A DNA stretch of 64,000 bases, from assembly GCF_010974825.1 (NCBI RefSeq), contig NZ_JAAILA010000007.1, positions 1-64,000 on the forward strand, written 5' to 3'. The stretch comes from Aeromonas rivipollensis (lineage in GTDB: Bacteria; Pseudomonadota; Gammaproteobacteria; Enterobacterales; Aeromonadaceae). Shown here in pieces: positions 29,479-40,900 of this stretch. The notes under the pieces were generated by a model. The model was given only the letters and a program-made list of their open reading frames with translations. It was not told the DNA's origin and made no database searches. A program made the translations under genes and the position numbers. Position 1 is the first letter of the stretch, and every line of letters starts with the position of its first letter.

Positions 29479-30228
29479 TTAGCTGCGGCGCTGACGCACG
29501 GCTTCGAACAGGCAGACACCGCTCGCCACCGAGACGTTGAGGCTGGATACGGCCCCCGCCATCGGGATGCTCACCAGTTCGTCGCAATGTTCGCGGGTCA
29601 GGCGACGCATCCCCTTGCCCTCGGCGCCCATCACCAGCGCCATGGGGCCGGTCAGCTTGGCCTGATAGAGGTCGTGGTCCGCCTCGCCGGCGGTGCCGAC
29701 GATCCAGACGCCGCGCTCCTGCAACTCACGCAGGGTGCGGGCCAGGTTGGTGACCTGAATGAGCGGCACAACTTCGGCGGCGCCACAGGCGACCTTGCGC
29801 ACTATAGAGGTCAGGCCGGTGGCCTTGTCCCGCGGCACTATCACCGCATGGACCCCGGCCGCATCGGCGCTGCGCAGGCAGGCGCCGAGGTTGTGCGGGT
29901 CAGTCACCCCATCGAGCACCAGCAGGAAAGGCTGGGCCTTTTGATCGGCCAGGCTGTCCAGCAGGCTGGCCAGATCGTGCTCGGCCAGCTTGGGCGCCTC
30001 TATCACCTTGGCCATGATGCCCTGGTGATTGTTGCCTTCCGCTTTATCATCGAGCGTCTTGCGGTTCACGCTCTGCACCTTGATGCCGAGGGATTCCAGC
30101 TCGGTCAGCAAGGGTTGCAGCCGGTCGTCATCACGGCCCTTGAGGGCCCACACCTCGATGAAACGCTCCGGGGTGCGCTCAAGCAGCGCGGATACAGCGT
30201 GAATGCCGTAGATCAGTTCTGTACTCAT
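29479..30228 (-). CDS. rlmB: 23S rRNA (guanosine-2'-O)-methyltransferase RlmB
   Basis: SpoU/TrmD-type (SPOUT) methyltransferase for Gm2251 of 23S rRNA. The 249 aa product has the N-terminal [17 protein letters not shown] domain, motif 1 [18 protein letters not shown], motif 2 [13 protein letters not shown] and motif 3 [18 protein letters not shown]. The start overlaps the rnr stop by four bases (ATGA), so translation is coupled to RNase R, the same arrangement as in E. coli. Confidence 0.97.
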   Translation of the reverse strand: MSTELIYGIHAVSALLERTPERFIEVWALKGRDDDRLQPLLTELESLGIKVQSVNRKTLDDKAEGNNHQGIMAKVIEAPKLAEHDLASLLDSLADQKAQPFLLVLDGVTDPHNLGACLRSADAAGVHAVIVPRDKATGLTSIVRKVACGAAEVVPLIQVTNLARTLRELQERGVWIVGTAGEADHDLYQAKLTGPMALVMGAEGKGMRRLTREHCDELVSIPMAGAVSSLNVSVASGVCLFEAVRQRRS

Positions 30229-32591
30229 TTAGTGCTCTTGGTCTTGTCGCGAGCCTTCTTGCTCGGTCGTCTGTTGCTGGGCTTGGCACGGCCACCCTTG
30301 TCGGATTTGCCGCTATCCTTGCTCTCTTTACGTTTATCGTGACGCTGTCCACCCTTGGCTGGCTTGCGCACCACCTCTTTGCCATCCTTGCCGGTCAGCG
30401 GCGCTTCCACCATCACGAAGTCGATCTTGCGATCGTCCAGGTTCACGCCCATCACCTTGACGCGCACCTTGTCACCCAGACGGTAGCGACGGCGGAAGTT
30501 CTCGCCGATCAGCTGCATGTGCAGGGGATCAAACTGGTAGTAGTCGTTGGTGAGGGTGCTGACGTGCACCAGACCGTCGATGTGGATATCCGCCAGGCGC
30601 ACGAAGAAGCCAAAGCCGGTGACGCTGGCGATGACGCCGTCGAAGTCGTCACCCACGTGATCCAGCATGTACTCGCACTTGAGCCAGTCGGCCACGTCGC
30701 GGGTTGCATCGTCGGCACGGCGCTCTGTCATGGAGCAGTGCTCGCCCATGGGATCCACTTCTTCCAGCTGGTAGTGGTAACCACCGCTCGGCGTCCACTT
30801 GTGGCGCAGGTTGCCCTGCTGCTCCTTGGCCGTCTGGTACTTGATGGCGCGGTGCAGAATGAGGTCGGGGTAACGACGGATCGGCGAGGTGAAGTGGGCG
30901 TAAGACTTCAGGGCCAGACCGAAGTGACCTATGTTGTCAGCCTGATAGACCGCCTGGCGCATGGAGCGCAGCAACATGGTAGAGAGCAGCTCCGCATCGG
31001 GGCGCCCTTCAAACTTGGCGGCCAGCTCGGCGAAGTCTTTCGGCTCTGGCTCGAGGCCCCCCTTGAGCTCCAGACCCAGTTCGGCCAGGAAGTCACGGAA
31101 ACCGGTCAGACGCTCTTCGCCCGGACGGTCGTGCACCCGGAACAGGGCAGAGGCTTCGTTCTTCTCGATGTAGCGGGCGGCCGCCACGTTCGCCTGGATC
31201 ATGCACTCTTCGATGATCTTGTGGGCGTCGTTGCGCACCAGCGGCACTATCTGATCGATCTTGCGCTGGGCGTTGAAGATGAAGCGGGTTTCCTCGCTCT
31301 CGAACTCCACGGCGCCACGCTGGTGACGGGCGTGCTTGAGCGCCTTGTAGAGGTTGTTCAGCTCCTCGATGTGACCCACCAGCGGCTCGTACTGCTGACG
31401 CAGCTTGGGCTCGCCATCCAGGATCCCCGCCACCTTGCTGTAGGTCATGCGGGCGTGGGAGTTCATCACGGCTTCGTAGAACTTGTAACCGGACATGCGG
31501 CCGGCGGCGGAGATGGTCATCTCGCACACCATGCAGAGGCGGTCAACCTGCGGGTTCAGGGAGCAGAGGCCGTTGGAGAGCACCTCCGGCAGCATGGGCA
31601 CCACGAACTCGGGGAAGTAGACGGAGTTGCCGCGCTGATAGGCTTCGGCATCCAGCGCCGTACCGGGCTTCACATAGGCGGACACGTCTGCGATGGCTAC
31701 CCACAGGCGCCAGCCGCCACCGCGCTTGGCTTCACAGAAGACGGCGTCATCGAAGTCGCGGGCATCTTCCCCGTCTATGGTGACCAGCGGCAGGGCGCGC
31801 AGATCGATGCGACCCTCTTTGGCCTTCTCCGGCACCTGCTCGCCCAGACCGGCAACCTCCTTGGTCACCTCTTCCGGCCAGGTGTGCGGGATGCCGTGGG
31901 TGCGCAGGGCGATCTCGATCTCCATGCCTGGGGCCATGTTCTCGCCCAGCACGTCCAGCACGGTACCGACCGCATTGATGCGGGAGGTGGCGCGCTGGGT
32001 GATGCGAACGACCACCACCTGGCTCTGGCGAGCGCCCTTGTTTTCCCCTTCCGGGATTATGATGTCCTGACCGATGCGGCTGTCATCCGGCACCACGAAG
32101 CCAACGCCGTTCTCGACGAAGTAACGACCGACGATGTCAGCCTCGCGGGCCTTGAGCAGACGCACCAGACGCGCTTCCTGACGACCCTTGCGGTCGATCT
32201 CGGTGGGCTGCACCAGCACGTAGTCGCCGTGCATCAGTCGCTGCATCTCGCGGTTGTTCAGGAAGAGATCCGATCCGCCACCCTCGGGGCGCAGAAAACC
32301 GAATCCATCTTTGTGGCCGAGCACATAGCCTTTCACCAGATTCAGACGATCCGGCAGGGCGTAACATTGGTTGCGAGTGAATACCAGTTGCCCATCGCGC
32401 TCCATGGCGCGGAGACGACGGCGCAAGGCTTCCAACGGCTCTTCGTCGGTCAGCTTGAGGACCTTGGCCAACTCCTCCCGGGACATGGGTTTCTCATGAC
32501 CACGGATAAGCTCCAGCAGCATCTCGCGGCTGGCGATGGGGTTATCGTATTTTTCGGCCTCGCGTTGGAGGAAAGGATCTTTTTGAGACAT
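30225..32591 (-). CDS. rnr: Ribonuclease R
   Basis: 3'-5' exoribonuclease that degrades structured RNA and takes part in rRNA quality control. The product is 788 aa. It has an N-terminal winged helix, two cold-shock domains, the RNB catalytic domain with the acidic cluster around [12 protein letters not shown], a C-terminal S1 domain ([17 protein letters not shown]) and a Lys-rich tail, all in the usual order. rlmB is coupled downstream. The divergent diguanylate cyclase gene is 133 bases away. Confidence 0.97.
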   Translation of the reverse strand: MSQKDPFLQREAEKYDNPIASREMLLELIRGHEKPMSREELAKVLKLTDEEPLEALRRRLRAMERDGQLVFTRNQCYALPDRLNLVKGYVLGHKDGFGFLRPEGGGSDLFLNNREMQRLMHGDYVLVQPTEIDRKGRQEARLVRLLKAREADIVGRYFVENGVGFVVPDDSRIGQDIIIPEGENKGARQSQVVVVRITQRATSRINAVGTVLDVLGENMAPGMEIEIALRTHGIPHTWPEEVTKEVAGLGEQVPEKAKEGRIDLRALPLVTIDGEDARDFDDAVFCEAKRGGGWRLWVAIADVSAYVKPGTALDAEAYQRGNSVYFPEFVVPMLPEVLSNGLCSLNPQVDRLCMVCEMTISAAGRMSGYKFYEAVMNSHARMTYSKVAGILDGEPKLRQQYEPLVGHIEELNNLYKALKHARHQRGAVEFESEETRFIFNAQRKIDQIVPLVRNDAHKIIEECMIQANVAAARYIEKNEASALFRVHDRPGEERLTGFRDFLAELGLELKGGLEPEPKDFAELAAKFEGRPDAELLSTMLLRSMRQAVYQADNIGHFGLALKSYAHFTSPIRRYPDLILHRAIKYQTAKEQQGNLRHKWTPSGGYHYQLEEVDPMGEHCSMTERRADDATRDVADWLKCEYMLDHVGDDFDGVIASVTGFGFFVRLADIHIDGLVHVSTLTNDYYQFDPLHMQLIGENFRRRYRLGDKVRVKVMGVNLDDRKIDFVMVEAPLTGKDGKEVVRKPAKGGQRHDKRKESKDSGKSDKGGRAKPSNRRPSKKARDKTKSTK

Positions 32592-32724
32592 AAGCAGGCC
32601 TTAGGGTAGGTAGTAACGCAGACATTATATCGAAGGGGGGAGCTAATGGCATCCATCGACTGCCTTTTGCCCAATCTCTCTGTCATACTGGGCAAAGTTT
32701 GCAGGTATGTGAGACTCGGAACTC

Positions 32725-33747
32725 ATGAGCAAGGACTCGTTCGCCCAATCGGCCGCCTATTTGAAACAGGCGGTCCCCCTGATGATCAAGTATCAAATCC
32801 CCACCACCCCGAACAATTACCATCTTTGGTACAACTACGTCTCCGGCGCCATGCCCGAGCTGAACAATGCCGTCGATCACGCCATAAAACTGCAGGGCAC
32901 CTTCTCCCTCACCACCTGTGAGCGTCTCTATCACCAGCATCTGGCCAGCCAGGACGAACAGCAGATGGAGACCATGAAGCTCAATCTGGTCGCCATGGCC
33001 AACGAGCTCGGCCACTCCATGCAGGATGCGCTGGTCGACACCGGCCAGTTCCAGGCGATGCTCGACAAGAGCTTCGACAAGTTGAGCCTCATCGATGACG
33101 AGGGGCTGAGCCTGGACGACACCATGGCTATCTTGCGGGAGCTGGTGCGCGAGTCGCGGGACGTGCGCATGTCTACCCTGCACTTTCGCAACCAGCTCAG
33201 CAGCGCCGAGAAGGAGATCAAGGAGCTAAAGGCGGCGCTGAACGAGACGCGCAAGATGGCCACCGAGGACGCGCTCACTTCCCTGCTCAACCGCCGCGCC
33301 TTCGATCTGGAGATGGACAGCCTGATCCGCAACAAGCAGCCTTTCTCGTTGATCATGACCGACATCGATCGTTTCAAGAATTTCAACGACGAATATGGCC
33401 ACTTGCTGGGGGATCAGGTGCTGCGCATCGTCGGCAAGCGGCTGCGGGAAGTCAGCAAGGAGGGCATCACTGCCTATCGGCTCGGGGGGGAAGAGTTTGC
33501 CCTGCTGGTGCCGGGCCGGGCTCTGGCACTGACCCGCCAGATGGCGGAGAGCCTGCGCCGGGTCATAGAGCGGATGTCGCTGCTGGATCGCAAATCGGGC
33601 CGGCGCATCGATAACATCACCGCATCCTTCGGTGTGGGGGAATACAATGGTCAGGAGACGGCAGACGCCCTGATAGAGCGCACCGACAAGCTGCTCTACA
33701 AGGCCAAGGAGCTCGGTCGCAACCGGGTGATGCCGCTTCCCTCCTGA
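32725..33747 (+). CDS. Soluble GGDEF diguanylate cyclase
   Basis: Makes c-di-GMP from two GTP. The 340 aa product has an N-terminal helical region (1-165) with no membrane segment and a coiled-coil-like stretch (about 155-180). The GGDEF domain carries an intact GGEEF at 254-258. The inhibitory RxxD site expected around 245-248 is replaced by KEGI, so product feedback at that site is unlikely. It stands alone between rnr and luxS and ends at a terminator. Its input signal is unknown. Confidence 0.92.
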   Translation: MSKDSFAQSAAYLKQAVPLMIKYQIPTTPNNYHLWYNYVSGAMPELNNAVDHAIKLQGTFSLTTCERLYHQHLASQDEQQMETMKLNLVAMANELGHSMQDALVDTGQFQAMLDKSFDKLSLIDDEGLSLDDTMAILRELVRESRDVRMSTLHFRNQLSSAEKEIKELKAALNETRKMATEDALTSLLNRRAFDLEMDSLIRNKQPFSLIMTDIDRFKNFNDEYGHLLGDQVLRIVGKRLREVSKEGITAYRLGGEEFALLVPGRALALTRQMAESLRRVIERMSLLDRKSGRRIDNITASFGVGEYNGQETADALIERTDKLLYKAKELGRNRVMPLPS

Positions 33748-33760
33748 GCACATCAGACAC

Positions 33761-33789
33761 AAAAAAGGCCGGTCAATAACCGGCCTTTT
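33761..33789. terminator. Bidirectional terminator between the diguanylate cyclase gene and luxS
   Basis: AAGGCCGGT/ACCGGCCTT with an A-run on the left and TTTT on the right. It can stop both convergent transcripts. Confidence 0.9.
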
Positions 33790-33807
33790 CAACTTTCCCG
33801 CGTCGGC

Positions 33808-34317
33808 TCAGAGGCTTTTCAGCTTCTCTTCCGGCAGCGCCAGCTCATCGTTGTGGTTGACGCCGATGCCGCGCTCCAGCACGTGGCGGGCGATGGCATG
33901 GGCCTCTTCCAGGGAGTGCATGCTGTAGGTACCGCACTGGTATTCGTTCAGCTCGGGGATCTTCCCCTGCTCCTGCACTGTCAGCACATCGCTCATGGCA
34001 GCCTGCCAGGCCGCACCCACGCGAGCCTCGTCCGGCGCGCCGATCAGGCTCATGTAGAAGCCGGTACGGCAGCCCATGGGGGAGATATCGATGATCTCGA
34101 CCCCGTTGCCATTGAGATGATCACGCATGAAACCGGCAAACAGATGCTCGAGGGTGTGGATGCCGCGCTCGGAGAGGATCTCCTGGTTCGGCACGCAGAA
34201 GCGCAGATCGAACACGGTAATGGTGTCCTTGCTCGGGGTTTGCATGGTCTTGGCTACCCGGACTGCCGGGGCTGCCATGCGGGTATGGTCGACGGTAAAA
34301 CTGTCCAATAACGGCAT
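33808..34317 (-). CDS. luxS: S-ribosylhomocysteine lyase LuxS (AI-2 synthase)
   Basis: Cleaves S-ribosylhomocysteine to homocysteine and DPD, the autoinducer-2 precursor. The 169 aa product has the metal ligands HTLEH (His54, His58) and Cys128, with catalytic Glu57. CAGGAGTCAGAA supports the ATG at 34317; the longer open frame reads through the upstream lipoprotein gene. It is the last gene of a run nadE-glnB-lipoprotein-luxS. Confidence 0.98.
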   Translation of the reverse strand: MPLLDSFTVDHTRMAAPAVRVAKTMQTPSKDTITVFDLRFCVPNQEILSERGIHTLEHLFAGFMRDHLNGNGVEIIDISPMGCRTGFYMSLIGAPDEARVGAAWQAAMSDVLTVQEQGKIPELNEYQCGTYSMHSLEEAHAIARHVLERGIGVNHNDELALPEEKLKSL

Positions 34318-34334
34318 TTCTGACTCCTGATTGG

Positions 34335-34937
34335 TTACGAGAACCAGCCCCCGCTGGGGAGCCGATCCTTGCATTGTCGATACTGGGCGCCGTAGCGTTG
34401 GGCACGGGCCTCCACCTTGCGGGAGACCTTCATCAGCCACCCCTTGCTGCGGTAGCTGCCACGCCGGTAGCCACCCCAGCCTTCGTGATAGTTGAGATAC
34501 TGGCCATAGGCATCCCACTTGGAGGTGCCGTTGAGCCGCTGCGCCTTGTTAGTGTACCAGCCCATGAAATCGATGGCGTCGGCGAAGTCGTCGCGATCGC
34601 TCCAGCCGTTGCCTGTCTCACGCTGGTAATCGTCCCAAGTCTCATCCTTGACCTGGGCGTAGCCATAGGCAGAGCTGGCACGCCCGGTCGGGATGAAGAG
34701 GAAGTATTGCATCGGCGGCTGGGCATCGTGCACGAAGGAAGACTCCTGATACATCATGGCCATCACCACGTGCACCGGGGTCCCCCACTTCTCGTTCATC
34801 TTGAGTGCCGCCTTGTGCCATTCCGGCTTTTCCCGAAAGATCTGGCACAGGTTTTCCGGCTGAGCCGGTGGCCGGGAGCTGCAAGCCGTCAGCGCCATCA
34901 GCAGGCCTGCCGCCACCACGAGACGCGTCCCTGACAT
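34335..34937 (-). CDS. Lipoprotein with transglycosylase SLT-like domain
   Basis: A 200 aa predicted lipoprotein. The signal [19 protein letters not shown] ends in a lipobox with Cys19. The mature domain has a likely catalytic glutamate in [13 protein letters not shown], then [15 protein letters not shown] and [11 protein letters not shown], the pattern of lysozyme-like murein transglycosylases. An earlier start (ATG 34985) would put an acidic extension before the signal, so 34937 was chosen. It lies 17 bases upstream of luxS. Activity on murein is inferred from the motifs. Confidence 0.8.
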   Translation of the reverse strand: MSGTRLVVAAGLLMALTACSSRPPAQPENLCQIFREKPEWHKAALKMNEKWGTPVHVVMAMMYQESSFVHDAQPPMQYFLFIPTGRASSAYGYAQVKDETWDDYQRETGNGWSDRDDFADAIDFMGWYTNKAQRLNGTSKWDAYGQYLNYHEGWGGYRRGSYRSKGWLMKVSRKVEARAQRYGAQYRQCKDRLPSGGWFS

Positions 34938-34989
34938 CAAGGGGCTTGCATCTTCGTGCTCTTGGTCGTTTCGAGGCACATCCATCACA

Positions 34990-35337
<348 letters not shown>

Positions 35338-36960
35338 TTACCAGTTCTGTTTACCGAACCCGGACGTAATGGGGTAGCGGCGATCCTTACCAAAGTTGCG
35401 AGCCGTGATACGGGGCCCGACGGCAGCCTGACGGCGCTTGTACTCGTTGAGATCCACCAGACGGATCACCTTGCGCACCACGGCTTCTTCGAAGCCCTCC
35501 GCCACCATGTCGGCGACCGAGGCGTCTTCTTCCACATAGCGTTTGAGGATGGCGTCCAGAATGTCGTAGGGAGGCAGGCTGTCCTGATCCACCTGATCCG
35601 GTGCCAGCTCTGCCGAAGGGGGACGATCGATAACCCGCTGCGGGATCACGTAGTCGACCGAGTTGCGATATTCGCACAGCTTGAAGACCAGCGTCTTGGG
35701 TACGTCCTTGAGCACGTCAAAGCCGCCCGCCATGTCACCATACAGGGTGGCATAGCCGACCGCCATCTCGCTCTTGTTGCCGGTGGTCAATACGATGCGG
35801 CGACGCTTGTTGGAGAGCGCCATCAAGAGCACGCCACGGCAGCGAGCCTGCAGGTTCTCTTCGGTGGTATCCCGGGCCGTCCCTTCAAACAGCGGCGCCA
35901 GCTGGGTCATGAAACCTTCGAACATGGGTTCGATGGAGATGATGTTGAACTCGACCCCCATCCGTTCAGCCTGCTCCTTGGCATCCTCCACGCTCATCTG
36001 GGCTGTGTAGCGGAACGGCATCATCACAGCCTGCACCTTGTCCGCACCTATGGCATCGGCCGCGATAGCGAGCGTCAGAGCGGAGTCTATGCCACCGGAG
36101 AGGCCCAGCACTGCCCCCTGGAAGCCGTTCTTGGTGACGTAGTCATGCACCGCCAGCACCAGCGCCTGATAGGTCTCGGCCAAGGGCTCCAGTGGCGCTG
36201 CGGGTTCCCGTTCTTTCAACGGCTGGCCGTCGACAAAGCGCACCAGAGCAAGCTCTTCGGCAAAGGGAGCCAGCTTGTGAGTAAGCTCGCTCTGACCGTT
36301 GAACACCTTGGAGCAACCATCGAAGATCAGTTCATCCTGACCACAGACCTGATTGAGGTAAACCAGTGGCAAACCGGTCTGCTCGCAGCGCTCGGCCATC
36401 AGCTCGCGGCGGATCCAGGGTTTCTCCTGATCATAAGGGGAGGCATTGATGGTGAGCAGCAGCTCGGCACCGGCCGCCTTTGCCGCGAGTGCCGGGCCCG
36501 GTTGCCACAGATCTTCGCAGATAAGCAGCCCCAACTGGTGGCCACGGAACGACACCACGCAGGTATCGCTCGCCGCGGTGAAGTAACGCTTCTCGTCGAA
36601 CACCCCGTAGTTGGGCAGATCCTGCTTGAAGTAGCGGGCGATGAGCTTGCCCTGCTCATAGAGGGAAGCTGCGTTGTAGAGCGCCTCTCCTTCACGCCAG
36701 GGGTGGCCCACCAGAATGGCGCAACGACCCTGCCAGGCCGCGACACGAGCCAGGGCCGCCTCCACACGGATCATCAGATCGCTGCGCAGCAGCAGATCTT
36801 CAGGCGGGTAGCCGGTCAGCGCCAGCTCGGAGCAGACCAGCAGATCGGCTCCTTGCTGGTCGGCCTCTGCGGCGGCAGCCAGCACCTTGTCACAGTTATC
36901 TTCGATAGCGCCTACCGTCAGATTTAACTGGGCAAGCATCAGAGAGAGGGCTTTTGCCAT
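35338..36960 (-). CDS. nadE: Glutamine-dependent NAD+ synthetase
   Basis: Amidates deamido-NAD using ammonia released from glutamine. The 540 aa product fuses an N-terminal nitrilase-type glutaminase to a C-terminal synthetase. The catalytic triad is Glu45 (SELALTGYPPEDL), Lys112 (YFKQDLPNYGVF) and Cys148 (LLICEDLW). The ATP pyrophosphatase motif SGGIDS follows near residue 285. This is the two-domain type and not the short ammonia-only enzyme of E. coli. It heads the operon with glnB. Confidence 0.96.
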   Translation of the reverse strand: MAKALSLMLAQLNLTVGAIEDNCDKVLAAAAEADQQGADLLVCSELALTGYPPEDLLLRSDLMIRVEAALARVAAWQGRCAILVGHPWREGEALYNAASLYEQGKLIARYFKQDLPNYGVFDEKRYFTAASDTCVVSFRGHQLGLLICEDLWQPGPALAAKAAGAELLLTINASPYDQEKPWIRRELMAERCEQTGLPLVYLNQVCGQDELIFDGCSKVFNGQSELTHKLAPFAEELALVRFVDGQPLKEREPAAPLEPLAETYQALVLAVHDYVTKNGFQGAVLGLSGGIDSALTLAIAADAIGADKVQAVMMPFRYTAQMSVEDAKEQAERMGVEFNIISIEPMFEGFMTQLAPLFEGTARDTTEENLQARCRGVLLMALSNKRRRIVLTTGNKSEMAVGYATLYGDMAGGFDVLKDVPKTLVFKLCEYRNSVDYVIPQRVIDRPPSAELAPDQVDQDSLPPYDILDAILKRYVEEDASVADMVAEGFEEAVVRKVIRLVDLNEYKRRQAAVGPRITARNFGKDRRYPITSGFGKQNW

Positions 36961-37098
36961 GGCGATGCATCTTGAATTCGAAAATGATGGGGAATGATAA
37001 AGAAAAGGGGCTGGCTGTGCCAGCTCAACACTTGGCCTTTGCGCTGGTGTTCTGGCTGTCTGGAGATAAGATGTAACTAATCGAGGGAGATATTTGCC

Positions 37099-37608
37099 AT
37101 GATCAAGGATGTGAAAGGATTCACTCTGCTGGAACTGATGATAGCGGTCAGTCTCGGGGTCATCTTGCTCGGGATTGGGGCGCCGGCCATGTCGAGCCTG
37201 CTCAGTGAGAACAGCTTGCGATTTGAATCACGCACGCTCCTGAAATACCTGCGCTTTGCCCGCAGCCAAGCCATCGACAACCAGCAATCAGTCACCGCCT
37301 GCCTGGCCAATGCCAGCGACAACTGCGTCACTGCCAACCCGACTCAGTTGCTTGTATTCGTCGATAATGATGCTCCGGCAGACAACATCTTGAATAACAG
37401 CGATCAATTTCTGGCCAGAACCGCTGCATTTGCCGGAACATTGACAATCTCCAACAACCGGATTTCCACCACCTTCAGCCCGGATGGCACCAGCCTCGGC
37501 AGCAATGCCACTATCAGCCTCTGCCGCTCAGGCAATGCCCAAGTCAACTTGGTCATTGCCCAATCGGGGCGCTCCAGCCAGTCAACCCAGGCCAACGTCT
37601 GCCCCTGA
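37099..37608 (+). CDS. FimT/GspH-type minor pilin
   Basis: A 169 aa type IV pilin-like protein. The leader MIKDVKG is followed by FTLLELMIAVSLGVILLGIG, with the prepilin peptidase site after Gly7 and Glu at +5. The FARSQAIDNQQSVTAC segment and a C-terminal cysteine pair resemble FimT/FimU. GGGAGATATTTGCC precedes the ATG. It faces the pilE-V-W-X-Y1 operon tail to tail, 13 bases from the tapY2 stop. Confidence 0.9.
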   Translation: MIKDVKGFTLLELMIAVSLGVILLGIGAPAMSSLLSENSLRFESRTLLKYLRFARSQAIDNQQSVTACLANASDNCVTANPTQLLVFVDNDAPADNILNNSDQFLARTAAFAGTLTISNNRISTTFSPDGTSLGSNATISLCRSGNAQVNLVIAQSGRSSQSTQANVCP

Positions 37609-37621
37609 AAACGTCGGCTCA

Positions 37622-37906
37622 CTAGCGTAACTGGCTTGCGTCCTGCTGCTGTCCCTCTTTTGACTGAAACTTCTCCCCCAGCGGGCGGCACTCCAACAGT
37701 GTCTTCACCGGCTGTACTGCCCCGTCGACCTCATACCCTCTCTTCTTGAATTTCTCGTGTACAGCCTGAGGAGAACTGTCCGTCACAGGACCATGCAACA
37801 CGACTCGCTGTCCATTCGCCAGCTCGGCGTAACACTTCATGTCCTCCGCCTGCGCCGCTCCCGATAACAACAGGCTCAGGCCCAACACCGTACTCAGTGG
37901 TTTCAT
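37622..37906 (-). CDS. tapY2: TapY2 family type IVa pilus accessory protein
   Basis: A 94 aa secreted protein with signal MKPLSTVLGLSLLLSGAAQA. The mature part, EDMKCYAELANGQRVVLHGP, and a second cysteine (LLECRPLG) suggest one disulfide. Its size, signal peptide and place directly after pilY1 match the TapY2 proteins of Aeromonas and Shewanella. Its ATG overlaps the pilY1 stop (ATGA). Function beyond association with the pilus is unclear. Confidence 0.8.
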   Translation of the reverse strand: MKPLSTVLGLSLLLSGAAQAEDMKCYAELANGQRVVLHGPVTDSSPQAVHEKFKKRGYEVDGAVQPVKTLLECRPLGEKFQSKEGQQQDASQLR

Positions 37907-40900
37907 TGCGCCTCTCCTTCATACAGGTAAATTTTCTTGGGCGACATGTCCATTTCCGCCTCTTCCGCGCCCTGGTTGCACTCCCCGGCACCAGTACAAC
38001 GCTCCGGCTCACCGTCACCCTCGTCCTTGAGAATCACCTCTTCCCCAACACCTCCTCCGATGATACGGACCTTGGCATCATCCCCTGCATGCACCACCAG
38101 ATCATCCGCCACCTTGTTTTGCACTTCCACGTAGCGTTCCGGCGTTTCATTGCCATCGAGATCGACCACGTAACGGAAGGAGCTGCCATAGTGCATGTCC
38201 ACCATGTACTGACGCGCCGCACCTATAGACTGAATGGTGCATTGCTGGAAGGACTGCACCTGCGGCAGGAACGAGGTGAAGTAAAGTTTGCCCTGCAACA
38301 CCACACCCGCCCCCATGGACTTCTCGCCGGGTTCGTTCAACCAGTTGACCCAACCTTTGGCGGTGGTGATCCCCGCCTTGGTCGCCAGAACATCATCACT
38401 GGTCGTCTGTGCCGACAGGGGGTCTGAGGTCACGTCGTAGAGATCGGTAATCAGGATGGGATTTCTGGCCTGCGCAGTAGTTGCACGGGGCATGACGTCA
38501 TAGTCACGCAACATGAAATAACCATTGCGGACTGTCGCTTCCGAGGAGGGCCGATTGCGATCACCACTGCCGATCAGCACCGCATCAAAGGGGCGATCCT
38601 GGTAGGAATAGACTGTATTTCCCCCCACCACTGTACGTGTCACTTCCTTGTTGATGGTGCGCACCACTATAGGTTGCGTAAAGAAGCGGCGATCGGCGGC
38701 CTGAGTGCTGTCAGATCCCAGACTGGCAAATTTGAATACCCGCCAATCTGATTTGGTGGCATTCGGGAGATCCATCCGCCAGATATTACCTCCGGTATCC
38801 CCTGCATAGATGCGGTCGGTCTTGCCATCACCATCGCTATCCAGAGTCGCCACCGAGCCAGGCATGCTGTCAGCCATCCCCGTTACCTGGAGATTGGTGG
38901 TTGAGGTGGCTGCCGGGGTCGCACTGAACACCAGGGCCCCTGTCTCGGCGTTGACGATATAGATCCCCCTACCCATGCTGTCATTCGCCCCCAGCCCCTG
39001 GGCACTCTTGTTCACGTCATAGCCGCCAGCAAAGATCAGGACTGGTGTGGTGACCCCTGGCACAAAGGCAACCTCAGGCACCGACCAGGTCAAACCCAGC
39101 TCGCCGAAGCCCGTCGTTTGGGAGTTCAGGCGCCATTTCAGCGTCGGCGTATTGGGGCTGGAGATATCAAAGGCGTAATAGGCCTTTCCACCGCTTCTCA
39201 ATCCAGTGAATACCCAAACGAAGTCATTCTCGGACGATTTCAACACCCCATTTCGATTGGCATCTTTGATGAGGGCGACAGGAGAGGAGTCAACACCATA
39301 AATATGGTCCGCAGATTCGGCGTTGATACGCAATGCCCTCTGGTTGGGCAAGAACTCATAGGGAATGGCGGCCCAACTCTCATCTATGGTGCTGCCCATA
39401 TCCTTGAACATATGAAGGAAGCCCGCATTGGTCCCAAACAAGATCCGCAAATCAGGCGCATCGGCCGGGTTGCCGGATTGAGGGCCATAGTTCAACACCA
39501 GCGGCCGAGAATGCAGAGGGTCTCCCATGATGTGGCTGCGTATCAGGGTCGACGTATCAAAATCTTCGTCGTCGACATCCAACCCCTTGGTCCAGTCGAT
39601 CAGGGAATCGAGTTCTGTCGTACTGCCTGCCTGCATGAAAGTCATGAGTGCCGCCTCACTGCCCGCCTGCGTCACCAGATTTGTCTTGGTGAGCGCATCG
39701 AGCCGATTCTGGGCATTATTGATGACATAGAGGTTTCGATTGCTTTTTGCCGCCAGCATTTCTTGGGCACCGCCTTCAGCCACCTTGTTGCCATCACGAC
39801 CTGATGACCAGAAGGTCTGGGCGCTGTCGATGATGGTGCCATCAAACTTGATAGCGGGCAGCCCTCGACTATCCGCAACATAACCGTCCGGGGAAAATAC
39901 CAATTTCTTCAGATTTCCTCGCCATCTGGGTCCGTCATCCGGCTCAAACATGGCGTAATAGATGTTATTGAGACTACGGGTCCGGTCGAAATTGTTGCTG
40001 GCAATGGCAGGGGACACCAACGAGGTATTGATGCGCAGGATCGCTAGCAAAGAGGCCTTTAGCGCATCGGTCAAGGCTGAGGCATCGGTCGCCGGGTAAT
40101 ACTCACCACCTCCCCGCCTGGCCGTCTCCGCCAGCAGATTACCCGCCCCCGAGATAGCCTCATCACCGAATCCGACAGTAAAGGTGGTCACAGTCTGGGT
40201 CCCTGGTGAAACAGCATTGACATCCTTGTGCTTCATATAACCGGCCAAGGCAGCCAGATAGCTGTTTTCTCTGTTTCTTCCAGAACCATAAGAAACCACA
40301 GTCCCATAGGCCGCTTTTTCATCCGTGCTCAGGGTATTAATCAACCCCTGCACAAAGGTATCTGAAGAGGTATCCTGAGTCGGCTCACCATCGGTGATAT
40401 AAATAACATAACCGTTGTTTGAACAATTATCATAGGGAGCCTCATAGGTACCAGCTGGGCTCTCGGCTGCAGTATCACGCGGGCTGCCTTGCAGTCCATA
40501 TACAACAGCCTTCCCCCCAAAGAATTGATATGCCTCTCTCAATGTTTCACACAATGGGGTATTGGTACTGGCAGTCAGGGCTTCGACCCGGTCCAACAGA
40601 TCCTGCTCCCCCGTCTTGCCATTTGCCAGTGTGACCTCACTGCCTAATATGTCTCTGACAATACGCCCGCCATTATTATCAGTGTCATTGTTTCTATTAA
40701 ATACCGCCAGACCAAAGTCCACCCCAGGTGTGGATGATATCAAACCTTTCACTGCATCCTTGGCAATGCGGAGTCGAGATTCCTCTGAATATCCGGTTGG
40801 GCCATGATACCAGCGAATATAATTGGCAGAATAAATGGTCACAGCAGTATTACTGGCATTGACGGCATTATTTTTATTGGCCGTATAAAACCACTCGCCG

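Noticed and set aside
30339..32609. A 756-codon frame antisense to rnr.
   Set aside because: Composition is typical of a reverse-strand shadow (Leu, Val, His, Gly-rich), and rnr on the other strand is unambiguous.
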